From contig CM049316.1 in the NCBI GenBank assembly GCA_026874595.1, positions 54,381,676-54,445,675 on the forward strand: a DNA stretch of 64,000 bases, given 5' to 3'. Shown in pieces: positions 1-12,907 of this stretch. The stretch's first letter is position 1. The number at the start of each line of letters is the position of its first letter. This stretch comes from Sipunculus nudus. Taxonomy: Eukaryota; Annelida; Sipuncula; Golfingiida; Sipunculidae. The notes under the pieces were generated by a model. That model saw only the letters and a program-made list of their open reading frames with translations, searched no databases and had not been told where the DNA came from. The position numbers and the translations under genes were made by a program.

Positions 1-3000
1 CTAATATTCACTAACTAAAGACACCAATTTACATACCTGTTCTGTAGAATTTATATGGCCTAGCTTTCTTTAAAGTATATACCAATGGAATGTGCTATTT
101 TATCCATGTAAGGACTGGCATGAAGAACTTCTGCAAAATGTCACATATTAAATTAGACATGCTTTAAAGTTGAAATTTGATGAAATTTTACTCAGGCATT
201 GCAGGGCATGAAAGGCTTACATGAGATCATGCAAAGATCTTGCCCAAGTTCATCATCAAATAACTATGCAGGATGGGAAACGGGGAGGACAGTTGACCCA
301 TTCGAACTGGGCGATGCTTTTTTACCCTTCAAATTACAAGTCTCATTTCATTTTTCATTTTTACCTCATCATAGTCTGTCACACTCAGGGGTCACACAAG
401 ATGTTTAAAGCATTTCTACAAACAAAGAGTTTCCAAAAGTAATTATTATAACAGTGGACTTATGATATTAATAAAATACTTATGCATCGACTCTGAAATC
501 TTTATTGTGCATTAAGAATAATGAGTTCAAATTGTCTAGTTTCATGGCTGGGGTATATACTTGTTTTACATCTCATAATCTCATATGACCCTGGAGTAGG
601 GCAGGCTTAGAGTTTTGATACCATTCATATTAACTGAGATAACAAACTGTGAGCAACCTTGCCCAGTACCAGATTCTTAATTGATCAATGAAGACTTCTT
701 TTTTTAATATTTTACCCTATAAATATATTGTGTAAATTAGTCACTTTTCAAAATGCTAAGAATACTCTTGATCAAGATATGTTATACAGAGTATAATGCT
801 TTTGCAATTTACCTTTAGTAAATATGAATTTTATTACATTGTGAAACCTGATGCAGCTAAGTACAGGCATATTGTAAAACACATGGAGTGCAGAAGAAAT
901 TACAATTTAAGCAAATGTAATGTTATCATTTATTTCAGATCATTTGAGAAGATAGTAGCATCTATGATGCTCCAAGACTAGTCCATACACACAAGGGAGA
1001 AAACAGTGCAAGACAAGTGAAGTATGAAACAGACTCAGCAGCCCAGCTCTGATTGTGTTCATCTCAAGCATCAAACTAAACAATCTTAACTGAACATTTT
1101 CTGAGTCACATTCCATACACCCTATAGATTTCAGAAAATCTATTATATATCATCACATAACATCAGCCCTGTATGTTTTCCTAGATTACAGTAGCTCCAG
1201 CTGAAACTCCCTTAATGTTGAGAAGACAATGACCATTGTTGCACCATCAGGAAATATGGATGGTTACCTCTCTGTCCAAAGTATGACCCTTTTGACTCTG
1301 CAGATTTTATATATGTAGACAGACCAAATAATAATATATTTTATGTGGGCCTGGTCAGAGTTTTTTTTAAATAAATCAATACAAGTGATCTGATTGGATC
1401 ATGGAAGGTTTTTACAAAAAATAAGAAGCTAATTGACTGCTGTGATATATATCAATATAAAAAATTAATACATACTTTAAAAAAATAGAACAATAGATAG
1501 AACAGTTATATATTCACATGAATATTGCAAATTCTGAGAGCTTGAAAAGGTGTTCAAAGGTAAATTAAGTAATGCTGAAATGTTTAGTTTTTTTTTGTTT
1601 TGGCTTCATGATGCTCTGTATAATTGATGGCTGATCCAGGACTGTTCCAGCACTTCTCATGACAGTAAGTCACATAGCTGGTATCTTAAATATACATGCA
1701 ATATAGTGTGGTCATCTTATGGTATGTGCCAATATTTCATTCTAAACCAGTTTGGTCACTGTTCTGTACGGCAGATATAGTGTTGGCATCATGCTTGTGT
1801 ATTGCACAATCCATTGTTCTAAACAAAACTTTAGAGTGCACACCATGCAATTTCACAAAAAAAAGGATTTTTTTTCAAGCTTCAATGCTTTTCTTTCTCT
1901 GTGGCACTCATGTTTCTTCAGGAGTTATCACACAAGTGCAAGATCAGATCTCTGGTCACCTGGTCTTTTTATGGTAAACAGACACCCATTAATTGTGTTT
2001 ACCAGTACCCACACACAGAAATATAATGTTTAACACAGGTGACTTGGAGGTAATAGGTCTGTGTGCTGGGGAATGTTTGCTGGGAAACCTTTTTTATACA
2101 GGCTTAATGAACTTATAGCATGAGATAATATGCATATTATTGCAAATGATTGTGTACCTTTAAATTTATTGTGAATCAGTCACTGAACTCAGTCTGATCA
2201 TTGATATTTACTTACCCACTGACACAAGTAAATTTTTAAGGTAGTCAGTGGTCCAATCAGGACTCTCATAATTAACATCTCTTATGATGGATTAATTATA
2301 GGTTGCTAAAGTATTTAGCTAACTATGTGTTTGTCATATTGCTAAGGTCTTGTTATATAAGGTGTGTAAGCTGCAGCTGGGACTAATCAACAACATACAT
2401 GTACTAGTTAGATGTTTATACCTGTTATTATACTGAAAAATGAGTGTTTTAAGGCATATTGTCATTATTTAAGATAACTTTGGTATCCCAATCATATCTC
2501 CCCACTTCAAAAATATGGCTTTCCTTTAACAAAGTTTATGAGAAATCAGAGATATTACTTCTTTAATTCTTTTAAACTGAATTCTGGTGAACTACCAAGT
2601 TGGACCCTCTGATTGATTGATTATGAGCTGAATGTGTCTTACTGTACCTTAATGTTGTACATTGATTGTCCAGAATAGGTCTCCATCATATTGGTGTAAC
2701 AGTATCTATAAAACACTAATCTGTAGCTGTAACATGTTGGTCTGTGTATAAAAATTATGCATTGTCTGTGAACAGTGTTTGTCAATATTGAATATTCTTG
2801 AACATGCAATGCTGGTATTAATGTACATAACTGAACATTTATCTTGTAAATAAATAATAAAACACTTAAAATAGTGTTCTTGTGAGTATGGAAGCGAATA
2901 AAATAATAATTGAACAGAATAACCTCTCCTGAAGAAGCACTTCTTTGTTACATGCACCTCTCTATTATGACCACATAAGGTAGGCCCTTTAAGAATGCTC

Positions 3001-3600
3001 CAAGGAGTCTTGATTTAAAGAAATAAAGTTTGTCGTCTTATCTTACTGAGTTACCATTAATAAGGAAAAAATCTTTCATGTAAATGACACACCAGTTCAT
3101 GTATCATTTACTGCAGAGTGAACAAAATGCAAATCATTGCAGATCTAGCTATGGTGAGAAAGAAAATCACAAAAACAGATGTAAATGTCAGATTTTGTTA
3201 AAAAACTTGTTCCCATCCAGTGCTACTACCACATGACAAGTGGTTGTACCTGTAAACTGTCCTTACTTTTACCTCTTTCCAGTGGAATTATAGAACGTTG
3301 GCCACATAAACCCTTTGTCAGAAGGGTTGTTGATTGCAAGACCAAATTTTAAACATCCAAAAAGAAAATGTGTGGCCCAAGTTGACAACTCCTATTTCAT
3401 ACCAAACAACTTGTAGAAAATACAATTACTGCACAAGCAAGAATTAATATAGTGAGTAATAGGACCCAACACTTATATAAAACAAGCAGCCCATGGTCCA
3501 TGACACTCGGCTAAATTTTACTGTGTGCTTATTTCTTTTATTGATGTTACATATTGTCTGTGAGAATAGCCTATGGCTAATGTTACTGTGTTGAAAAATG
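1..3600. other. intergenic, nothing recognised
   Basis: AT-rich sequence with only short chance open frames (all under 100 codons, none with family resemblance or splice support). No RNA gene or repeat family was recognised. It could hold introns or the UTR of a gene to the left. Confidence 0.5.
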
Positions 3601-3617
3601 AACAGAAAATAAAAATT

Positions 3618-4480
3618 TCAGGATTCATGAGAGACTTGCCCAGAACCCCCCTGGATTTCACAATAGAGGGTTCCAAGGAAAATGGACACAATTTGTACCC
3701 TGTCTGTCCAGGTGCTCAAAATCATGTTTCTTCCTAGGTGGCAAAATATAGGACACCATGTCCTAATTTCAGGTTTCCAAAGAGATTTGCATTTAAAAGA
3801 TTCTGGACTTAACAGACACCATCTAGAGAGATGCATGTCACAAAGGAGTGCATCTCCAGACATACTCATATGCCATATTTTTCCTATAGGTTGCAGAACA
3901 TAGTTCACCATTACCTAATATCATGTTTCCAAAGACATTTGCCTTGTGCACACTGGATGTCATGATAGAAGATGCTAGGCCAAATGGATACAATTTGTGC
4001 CCATCTGATATTCAGGGTGCTCAAAACCATTTTTCGGCTTATAAGTCACAGAATATAGGTCACCATGACCTACTTTCAGGTTTCCAAGGACAATAGCCTT
4101 GGACTTTCCTGAATTTTATGTTATAAGGTTCTAGGCCTAATGGAATACAATTTGTGCCCCGTCTGTCTTGGTGATTATATGACATCTTTTCCTATAGGTC
4201 ACAATTGGTGCCCATCTGACATTCAGGGTGTTCATATGACATATTTTTCCTATAGCTCGCAGAATATAGGTCAGTGACCTAATTGCAGGTTTCCAAATTA
4301 AGACATTTGCCTAGGTCCTCCCTAAATGTTACGTTGAAGGATTCTAGGCATAATGGATACAATTTGTGCCCTGTCTGACAGTCTTGGTGCTCAAAATCAT
4401 GTTTTCGACCCGTAGATCACAAAATATAGGTCACGATGACCTAATTTTACATTTCCTGGGAGATCTGCCATAGAACCTCC
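3618..4480 (-). repeat. degenerate family-A-like tandem repeat, antisense
   Basis: Four to six imperfect monomers of roughly 150-200 bp. Recurrent blocks are AGGTCACCATGACCTA, GGTTTCCAAAG, GGATACAATTTGTGCCC and GGTGCTCAAAAYCAT. Read on the minus strand they match the interior of family A (for example GACCTATATTCT...GAGC at 49510-49550). No terminal hairpin is visible, so both ends are lost or decayed. Confidence 0.6.
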
Positions 4481-4856
4481 CAGGGTTACTGAACTTCGGC
4501 TTATGTCGATTAACGTTAGCCCCTTAACACGTTAAAATGACTTAACCAAGTTCAGACCAGACCTGGGCCACTGGAGCCATGTCTGGATCGTTCAAGCACA
4601 AGCGGAAAAGTGGGATGGCCCGTAGATTCCCAGCCTATTTTACAATAGGGGTGGCCTTTAAAGGGTCAGTCCAATTACAGATTAGGGGAATAGTAGGCCT
4701 GATGTCTTACAGCACTCCGAGAGGCCTCTCGAACAAGTGGACGCGACCTGACACTCACTGAAGCACCCATGGCGTCGCAACAGGGAACATCTGCTACATT
4801 TTTCTCCCAAGTAACATCAACCACACTACACGTGAAAATACCGCCATTATTCATTG

Positions 4857-5672
4857 AAAGAAAAGATTGAAGTTGTAAAGGAGTTGGATGAAGGCCGCGA
4901 GCTGCACGTTTTTCAGTACAAAGGAACAAGTCCGGTTGCAAGCAAGGCACTTTCAGGAAAGTTACGTACGGCGAGGACTTGGACAACCAGATCGCGACCA
5001 GGTACCTTGTTCAAATCAAAGAGATCTGGAACTATTAATATGCTTTGTGTCTATGAGAAACAAGTAAAGTGAGCCTTTAAGTCTCTATATGTCAGTTTCC
5101 AGGTACATATTACTTCGACCGTGAAAGAGAATTTCTGGAAAGCCAACATGCTGCTTGCCATGTGATACAAGGTGGATGTGCATCCAAGCTTCAACCACAG
5201 GCGCTTGAATTGCTATTAGTGTAGATTTCGGTAAAATTTGTTACTTTTCTGGGTCATTTCCTTATAATGGTTAAAAGGAAATGACCCAGAATAGTAATAA
5301 ATTTAACCGAAATCTACACTAAGTGCAATTCAATCGCCTTTGCTTCAACTGTTTGACTATTCGATAAACCGCCCGTTCAAAGCAAACCTGCGGCGGCACT
5401 CCGAAACAGTGGTGCCATTTCATGGTAAGGAGTGTGGAAGAATGGGGATGGGACTCGAGAGCGCAAATCGTTTCCCCTTAATTCAAAGTAAATGATGGTG
5501 GACTGGATAAGTGTGGCAGTTGATGAACGCTCTGAACAGGAACAGCTGATAAAAAGATCATTAAAAGTGATGGAAATGAGTATCCACATCAATAGATGCG
5601 AGGATGGCCTACTTGCGCGATATATTTACATCCGACAGTGATGATGACGAGGACTTCGTAGGGTTTTTGTAG
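4857..5672 (+). pseudogene. possible degraded transposase-like remnant
   Basis: The frame at 4857 gives KEKIEVVKELDEGRE, reminiscent of the first helix of the CENP-B/Tigger-type helix-turn-helix, but it stops at 5072 without the rest of that domain. A separate frame at 5604-5672 encodes MAYLRDIFTSDSDDDEDFVG, an acidic segment of a kind seen at transposase termini. A large foldback sits between them. The resemblance is by eye and short; no catalytic DDE region was found. Confidence 0.25.
5188..5349. repeat. long foldback (inverted repeat)
   Basis: The arms at about 5201-5262 and 5275-5337 are nearly perfect complements (GTGTAGATTTCGGTAAA against TTTAACCGAAATCTACAC; TGGGTCATTTCCTT against AAGGAAATGACCCA), with a loop of about a dozen bases. 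Weaker pairing extends the arms outward to 5188 and 5349. This is a foldback MITE or recent inverted duplication. A transcript would form a strong hairpin. Confidence 0.8.
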
Positions 5673-7560
5673 AAAAAAATTTCATTAAAAAAACCCGGAA
5701 TATTGTGACCAATCGACCATTTGATAATATAAACTTTTATACCGATTGTGGTAAATATTTGTTTTACCTATAGTTAACGTAATTGTCTAAGTCCTGATTC
5801 AATAAATAGGCCTATACATGTATATGCTTAACAACAATAATGGAATTTACAGTGATAAGAATAGTGATGTCAATGCAGATTCAATATTGTGAGCTAGACT
5901 GAAGAGATATGAAACCTGTTCTGTTCTGATTTATTAAATGTTTTGAACGATCTCATGTTTGTTTTGTTTTTTAAATTATTTTACCACTTAACGGTTCTTA
6001 TTCATAATATTGCTGACACGATTTCAGACTAAGACATAATTTTCTTAACCGGTAAAATATACTCTTCCAAACAAACATCATACCAATCAAAACTATTTCA
6101 CACACGCTTTTAGAGAATATTTTTTATAAACCGCTATATTATCGCTCATTGCTTATTTAGTGATCGTTAAAGGACCCTTAGACACAAAACAAGTCAATTT
6201 TCATATACATTGTTTACAAATTCAAATAATTTAATGCCTTTTCGGTAATGTGACGACATGGCTTTATCAAGCAGACATATAAAGTGTGGTATTGTGCCAC
6301 ATACATCGGCAAATCATTAATCAGGCACTTCAATTGACGGCCACGTTTGTCAATGAACAACCATAATCAGTGACCTCGATTTATGCAGTTGGAGTTGACC
6401 AACAAAACCCTTCCCGACTTGGGAAGGACATTATATAGAAACATTTATTTATCTCCCTCATAGTCATTTAAACGTTTTTAGCGTAGTACATAAAAAAATT
6501 TATTTCCGTTGGACAGTTACAACACGCCAGGCCATTGATGAAGTTAACTACTTTCGAGCATCCGCAGCTAACGATTCTGTTTATCCAACCACCACGCGAT
6601 ATGCAGACTAAAAATTTCTAAATATCCCCTAGAATTTTGATCTTTGGAAATCTTATTTATTTTAAGGGTCGACTATCTAGAATAAATATACGGTATTCAG
6701 GTGAAATATTGCAAGACCATAGGCCTATACAGTCAGTTATTTTGTGTGCTATGTTGCAATAAAATGATTCTTTTATGAAACATGCTTTTGAGCACTTTGG
6801 AAGTCTGACTCTATCTTAGTGTTTAGTACTATTAAACAAAGTTTACTCAGCTTTAATATAAAGTGGGAATTCATTTTTCTGGAATGTACTTCCGGGGATA
6901 TAAAACTTAAACAAAATTGCTTCAGTCTACTCATAGGTAATGTCACTTTCAGATTTTAAGTATTACATAATCAGTCAATTTTGATAAAAACTTTATTCAA
7001 AATTTCAGTTCTAATAACTAATGCATTCTTTGCTTTGATATTTACTGTGCTTATTCATCTTGGAGAACGTTACTTGTTGACTGGTGGTTTCATCTATTTT
7101 TTAACTGAATTAAACATAAATTTAAGATTGAATTTGAGAGACTGACAAATATAAATATATGAAGATTAAATGCTGCACTCATATTTTCCACTGTGGAGGA
7201 TAAATTTGTAGTAGAATACCTAATCCCTGGTGGTTTTTCAAATTTTAATAAAATCAGGCAAATGTGTAATTTCTCAATATAAAGTCTATTTTAAGTAATG
7301 AAGCTCTAACTTCTCAAAATTCATCGCATAGTATGCCTTGAAAGTTGCAGGCTGGGTGTGAATATCTCTAAATTAAGTCTTCTTTTATGCAATGAAGCTC
7401 AAGATTTTCAAAAATCATTGCTAGAATGCCTTGAAATTTGCAAAGCTTATTCATCATGGATAGACACCTCTTTTGTATAAGGCTATAGTGGCGCCATCTT
7501 TGATTTTAAATTATTTTGTGCAAAAGCAATTAGGACACCTTTTGAGAGTGACTGAGAGTC
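5673..7560. other. intergenic, nothing recognised
   Basis: AT-rich sequence without credible open frames, RNA genes or clear repeats. Confidence 0.45.
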
Positions 7561-7568
7561 GCGAGAAG

Positions 7569-7569
<1 letters not shown>

Positions 7570-7610
<41 letters not shown>
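7570..7610. repeat. (TA)n microsatellite
   Basis: About 20 uninterrupted TA units directly abutting a G-rich element at 7611. Confidence 0.98.
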
Positions 7611-7612
<2 letters not shown>

Positions 7613-7815
7613 GGGGGGGCGGGGGGGGGGGTCCATGCAATTGGTCCGCCCCCCCCCCCCCTTTCAGCCTCCGTAACTTTTAAGGGTTTGAGACCATTTT
7701 TGCGGCCTGGAACTCCCCCCCCCCCCCTTCCGGACGGGGAGACCTTTGTTCAGGATTACTCATTAATCCTCCGGGGACAGACCCCTCTGTTACCTTAAAC
7801 CAGGATCCGCCACTG
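7611..7815. mobile_element. poly-C/G element ending GGATCCGCCACTG
   Basis: A G-tract, then poly-C tracts around TTTCAGCCTCCGTAAC and GCGGCCTGGAACT, ending at GGATCCGCCACTG (7803-7815). The same end and composition recur at 9261, 9739 and 55468-55705. It is read as a non-autonomous DNA element with CAGTGGCGGATCC-type ends, inserted next to the TA tract. Confidence 0.5.
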
Positions 7816-8197
7816 ACTTAAAATCGTAAAATTGAGAAAAAATACATATGTGAGATCATCATTGCAAATTTGAACAAAATGATGGGAACTACAGTACATA
7901 AAAATATGACGAATAAAGGTCAAATAGTTTTATTTTTTCAAATGTCATAAAATAAATACAAAGTATGTAATAACAAGTTGCTGTACATGTTATATTTTAT
8001 GTATCTCTAAAAACTGAACTATAGACTAGTGGGGGTATGTAAACAACTTCTCCATATTTAAAAAAGTCTCACGGATATTTAAAGATTATCAACTAGTATG
8101 TCTTGTATATTTGCAAATTATTCAGAAATTTTTAATGTCACCCTTTAATTAAATAATGTTCTTTAATCAGATGTATTCCTAAATCCTGCAAAGGATA

Positions 8198-8262
<65 letters not shown>
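8198..8262. repeat. (TA)n microsatellite
   Basis: About 32 TA units, ending ten bases before the MITE at 8272. Confidence 0.98.
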
Positions 8263-8266
<4 letters not shown>

Positions 8267-8271
8267 ATTTG

Positions 8272-8608
8272 AGCCAAAAAAATTAAAGGTATGGTTCTCA
8301 TGCACCGCCCGCATCAATTTTAAACCCCCGCATCAAATATTTTTATTTTGATTTTCAATAGAAACTTACCAATTATGTGCTGCAATCGTTCGTACATTTC
8401 TTTCAAGGAGATAAAATCATACAATTTCCTTTTTTTTATGTAGGGTTTTACTTGTTTAGCAAAATAAATCTGTTATTATCATGCTTTTTCCTAATCATTT
8501 GTCATTTTTATCGAAACATACCAAAAAATTAAAAATTATAAAACCGCCCGCCCGCATTGATTTCTGAAAAAAAATGCCTGAGAACCATACCTTTTTTTTA
8601 TTTTGGCC
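8272..8608. mobile_element. MITE with ~30-bp terminal inverted repeats, copy 1
   Basis: The left end contains AAAGGTATGGTTCTCATGCA, and the right end is its inverse, TGCCTGAGAACCATACCTTT, followed by AAAATGG/GGCC-type outer bases. The interior (CGCCCGCATCAATTTT, TATTATCATGC) recurs at 42925-43177. No coding capacity: a non-autonomous DNA transposon of about 337 bp. Confidence 0.8.
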
Positions 8609-9834
8609 TTATATACAGTAAATTCTTGTTAAATCGCAAGTAAGTTCAATTAGTTACAGTGTAATGGAACACGATACTAGTTCCTTAAAGGTGACCTTTT
8701 AATGCTGTTATATAATGTTATATGCAAATGTTTTTCATTGTGCACAAAAGAGGATTTATTTGTTAAGCCCTTGGGTTAATTCCTAAATAATGCATGGATC
8801 GGTATAAGCCGTCTAGAAGTCAAACTCAAGCTAAGTTAAAATCATTCTCCGTTAACAGCCATGCATGTGGGATAATAACCATGGTCTAAGTCAAAGAATG
8901 GAGGTTAAATTTTCACCAACGTTTGCTGATGATGTGACATACTACTCTCTTTGAATGGTATAGATTTTATAACGCTACCAATTGGTTTCCGCTCCATCGG
9001 CGGTAGCGCAACCTATTATTTTTAAGTGGGGAGGTTCTTGAACTTTTTTTGTAGACATGAACCTTGACAGACAAAGTAAAGTAAGGCTCTCCCCTGGGAG
9101 GTTTATGTACGGGTGGATAACATTATTTATAGATTTATATTTCGATCTAATTTTGTGTGTGTGTGTGCGGTTTTTTTTAGGGGGAGGGGGGGGGGGCTTT
9201 TTTAGGTCCCCCGAAGGCAAAACCATTGGCAACCTTTTTTCCCCCTTAATATTTTAGAACAGAAGCGGATCCAGGTAGAGTGTCCACGGGGTCCGGACCC
9301 CCACCCCTTTTTTTCCAGCCACCGCAGCCTTTTATTAAAACCGATGTTTGCGGCCTGGACGTGGCCAATATATATATACTGGGAAACCTGTGCATTAAGA
9401 CCACCCGTAGGACTGGCCTAAAGTGTCTCTAATTCACAGGTGTTCCTATATTAGACGGGTCATTTATTATCAATGTGAGCTTTCGCATAACTCACGGGTG
9501 GTTTCAATATAGACAGGTGGTCTTATTTGACAGATGGTCTCTCAGGTGTTTTTTATGCATGGCATGATTGTTTTAGGAATTATTAACTAATCTATCCTTT
9601 TCCATAACACGTTGTAGAACAAACCTTGCCCCCCCCCCCCGGTCAACCAAACATTGCCCTACTCCTGTTCAATTTATTATATCATGTACATACATACACA
9701 CTGCGTGTACATGCAGAAGGAATAAAATTTGCGGCCTGCAGTGGCTGATCCAGAAATTCGAGAACAGGGGGCGCTAATATGTGTTAGCGGTTGGTGCATG
9801 GATATTAAATATAAATTAGTTCCAAAACTGTGCA

Positions 9835-9890
<56 letters not shown>

Positions 9891-10340
9891 ATATATTTTC
9901 ACCCTATGAAAAATATTAATATTTGTTTTTTTTTTATTTCACCTACGTGAATAAATCTGGAGCAATTGTTTTTATTAATTACATGTAGTACATGGGGGAG
10001 GGTATGGGGAGGGGACTCCCTTATTGAGGACAATATTAAAATATGCAATGGAAAGAGGACATTCTGAGGCACCTTTAACAGAGAATAAGAAAAAAATTCT
10101 GTTACTCAACTACCATTCTGTTAAATGTCTTTGCATAACATACAATCAAACTTACGGGGGTGGGGATTCACGTGTAGCCAGCTTTAATATATTCATATTT
10201 CTTCAAAATTAAAGAAAGTCCAAACATTAAATCGTTTGTAACATGTTGATGTCTGTATGGTGAAAATGTGCATCTATACGTTTATACCTTGCAAAATATC
10301 ATCTCTATAAATGTAATCCTCGTGGTCGCAACTCGTGTTA
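8609..10340. other. repeat-rich intergenic stretch
   Basis: Contains G/C homopolymer tracts (9180-9196, 9631-9640), two more GGATCC-type element ends (9261-9272, 9739-9751), a (TA)n tract (9842-9888) and a stretch with recurring ACCACCC/GGTGGT motifs (about 9380-9545). No gene is supported. Confidence 0.5.
9842..9888. repeat. (TA)n microsatellite
   Basis: About 23 TA units followed by CAATATATTTTC. Confidence 0.97.
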
Positions 10341-10351
10341 AACTTAGCATT

Positions 10352-10520
10352 TTACTGGCCTCTGTGGTCTAGGCAGCGCGTCAGACTCAACAGAAGACAG
10401 ACTGTGAGTTCGAGTATCAGTGAATAACCCAAGCTGAGCTCTGCAGGCGAATCGCGAGTGCGCTTGGGGGGGGGGGGGGGGGGGTCACGGTGTTATGACC
10501 CAGCAGAGTGCAATAACGGA
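10352..10520 (+). repeat. tRNA-derived SINE-like fragment
   Basis: GTGGTCTAGGCAGCG resembles an A box and GAGTTCGAGTATC a B box of RNA polymerase III, spaced as in a tRNA, but the acceptor arms do not pair. The body (CTGAGCTCTGCAGG...TTATGACCCAGCAG) resembles the SINE-like copy at 41422-41740. An 18-G tract interrupts it. Confidence 0.45.
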
Positions 10521-10649
10521 AAAACTGTGGAAAACTTAAATTAATTGCTGGGGAATGAAAAAAAAGTTCTAGAAAAGATCTTGAAATTAATTTAGGGGGG
10601 AAATCGATAAAATGAGAGATTTTACAGCTCAGGGGGGGGGGGGGGTCCC

Positions 10650-12156
10650 TGCTGTGAATTATGTGTCAGCGGGAAACACTTGGAGGATTCATTTTAAAGA
10701 AGTTTTTCAGAATGACGGTCCTGTGACCTTCATTTATGAACTTGTGACCAAAAAATCTGAAAACTTATTATTCTTGAACTTGCAGCATTTAGATTATTGT
10801 AACAATATTTTTTTAAAAGTGGGTCTAGTGACCTTGACCCCTGACCAGATGGAGCTTTGGGCAAGTAAGCCATGTGTGAAAAATGGAAAGTTTGGGATGA
10901 AAAGTTTAAGTACAGTGCATTCACAAACAATTTAAAGATGTGGCTCATGTGACCTTCACCTTTGCCCTATGAACCCTTAATATCAAAATGTTTCCTATTT
11001 AAGTGGTTGGTCATTAATAAATCAAGTTTGAAGCTAATCTGTTTACCAAAGCAGAATTATCATCCATAAACTAATTTGTGAATGGATGGGCCCTGTGACC
11101 TTGTCTTTCGACCCTATGACCCTAAACCGAAAAGAATCTTCCCCTTTTGGCAGGTGAGTATATCTTGAAGATGGAAGGTTTGTGATAAAAAGTTTGGCTT
11201 GAAATGCATACACATTCCTTTTAAAGAAATAGGTCCTGTGACTTTGACCTTTGGACCTAAAAATCGACAGAGTACTAACTTTAAATTAGTGGTGAGCCAT
11301 ATAAATTAAGTTTGAAATCAATATATGTCAAACCAAACTTGAGATATCACCTGGAAACTAATTTATGAACAGATGGCCCCTGTGACCTTGACCTTGTCAT
11401 CACAAATTTATTTATGCTCTCCCAATACTGGCAAGTCAGCCAATGTGCAAGATTGAAAGTTTGGGATGAAAAGCTTGGTTTAAAATGCAGCCAAAATCTT
11501 TTTAAATAAGTGAATTTTGTGACCTTGACCTTTGACCTCATGACCCAAAAATCATGCAGATTCTTTCTTTCGTGGTGGGCCATATGTAAGTCAAGTTTGA
11601 AATCCATATGTCAATCCAACCTGGAGTAATCATCTGGAAACAAATTTTATGTGGATGGACGGATGGACAGACAGACGTACCAGGTGCATGGTTACTATAT
11701 AGGGCACCCAGTTGTGACCATGCAATAAACACACCAGGTTTTGGGACACTAGAAGGAATCACAGCTGAGAAACTGACATGATTGTTGTCATTTTGTAGTA
11801 AAAAATAGAAAAAATATTCGTAAAAATACGAAAAAATACTGGTAGTGCAACTACGCACTTTTCGGGAACTCACAAAACTAGTCATGGTCAATATTCAAGA
11901 CAAGATTAATGACAATCCATGCATTAATTATCAAGATATTGAGGGTTTTGTTTCAATTTATGATCATTCGGGGGGTACTTAGGTCGCAGTGACCTAATTT
12001 CAAGTTTCCAAGGTGATTTTTTATGGACCTCCCAAGATTTTTAGTTACAGGCATCTAGGGTCAGCGGTTACGATTTGTGCCCTGCTCACGGACGACCAGA
12101 CGGACAAATTTAAGCGCCATACCTAAACTTCAGATTACTTACAGTCAGCTGAGCTA
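10650..12156 (-). mobile_element. family A element A6, antisense, 5' end intact
   Basis: On the minus strand it starts at 12156 with TAGCTCAGCTGACT and a partly paired hairpin, then GTCCGTCTGGTCGTCCG. About seven degenerate monomers follow, each with a GTGACCTTGACCTTTGACC-type block (best copy 11519-11544). The left, 3' end lacks the usual TGACCCATGGGTCA/CTTG terminus, so it is truncated near 10.65 kb. Confidence 0.7.
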
Positions 12157-12865
12157 AAAAAAAAAAAAAACGACAACAAGAGCCATGGCCATCAATACGT
12201 GCACCAGGAGATCGTGCACCATCTCGACACCGTGCCCTGCGTATAATATAGTACTGACATGTGATTGGAGTACACGCTGCCTACACTGGGTCTGCTATAT
12301 ACCACCTGTGAAGAAAATGAACGGTATATGAATGGACACTTAATTTTGCCTCATTAGCGGTCCTCAGACTGCCGCTTAAAAGCCTGGCGCCCTTTACAAA
12401 CAATAACCTGCACTCGTTGACGCCAGCTTTTATGAAGCCATCACTGGCATCAGTGTTGACGTTTAAACCCGGCAGTCTTCAGGACAACGTGATAGATAAG
12501 GCCTCAGCAGGGTCAAAGTTGAACCGGCACATGTCCTGGAGGCCACCTTGGGCCTTATCTTCCCTGTGACAATTAATTATTCACAAACTTTCTCCATATA
12601 AAAAATGCTAACTGCAAGATAAAAATTGATAAATATGTTTTGGCACAAAGATGTGTTGTTGATGTAAGTAATACAGCCGATCATTTTAACAACCCAATTG
12701 AATTTATCAAAGATTATGATGAAATCCCTTTACGGCCCCCAATAAATATGTACATTTTCCATCCGGGTTCTGCACGCATGCGCTGTAAATCGAAATCGGA
12801 ACTTTGTTATTTCGCATTCCGTGACGCCATAGTCGTCTTGCGTGGTGCGAAAATTTTCCTGAAAA
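12157..12865. promoter_or_regulatory. TOP1 5' flank and probable promoter
   Basis: Between the A6 element and the TOP1 start codon. No TATA box is convincing near the ATG. Sequence from about 12720 is moderately richer in CpG (GCACGCATGCGCTG, an NRF1-like GCATGCGC core at 12776-12785). That fits a housekeeping promoter, but the transcription start is not determinable from sequence. Confidence 0.4.
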
Positions 12866-12907
12866 ATGGAAGGCGCTACAGGCGATCACCAGCAGAATAA
12901 TGGAATT
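12866..12907 (+). CDS. TOP1: TOP1 exon 1 (residues 1-14, start codon)
   Basis: The exon reads [14 protein letters not shown] and ends at a consensus GTAAGT donor. The GDHQQN segment resembles the GDHLHN of vertebrate TOP1 N-termini. An in-frame TGA lies at 12860-12862, one codon before the ATG, so this is the first possible start in this exon. The 42-nt length leaves phase 0. Exon assignment is an inference from homology at the very N-terminus and from phase; a transcript would settle it. Confidence 0.75.

Noticed and set aside
4675-4986. 103-codon minus-strand frame
   Set aside because: It overlaps the transposase-like scrap on the other strand; no start context, splice support or recognisable domain.
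10357-10430. Functional tRNA gene
   Set aside because: A and B box-like motifs are present but the acceptor and T arms do not pair, so it is treated as SINE-like.
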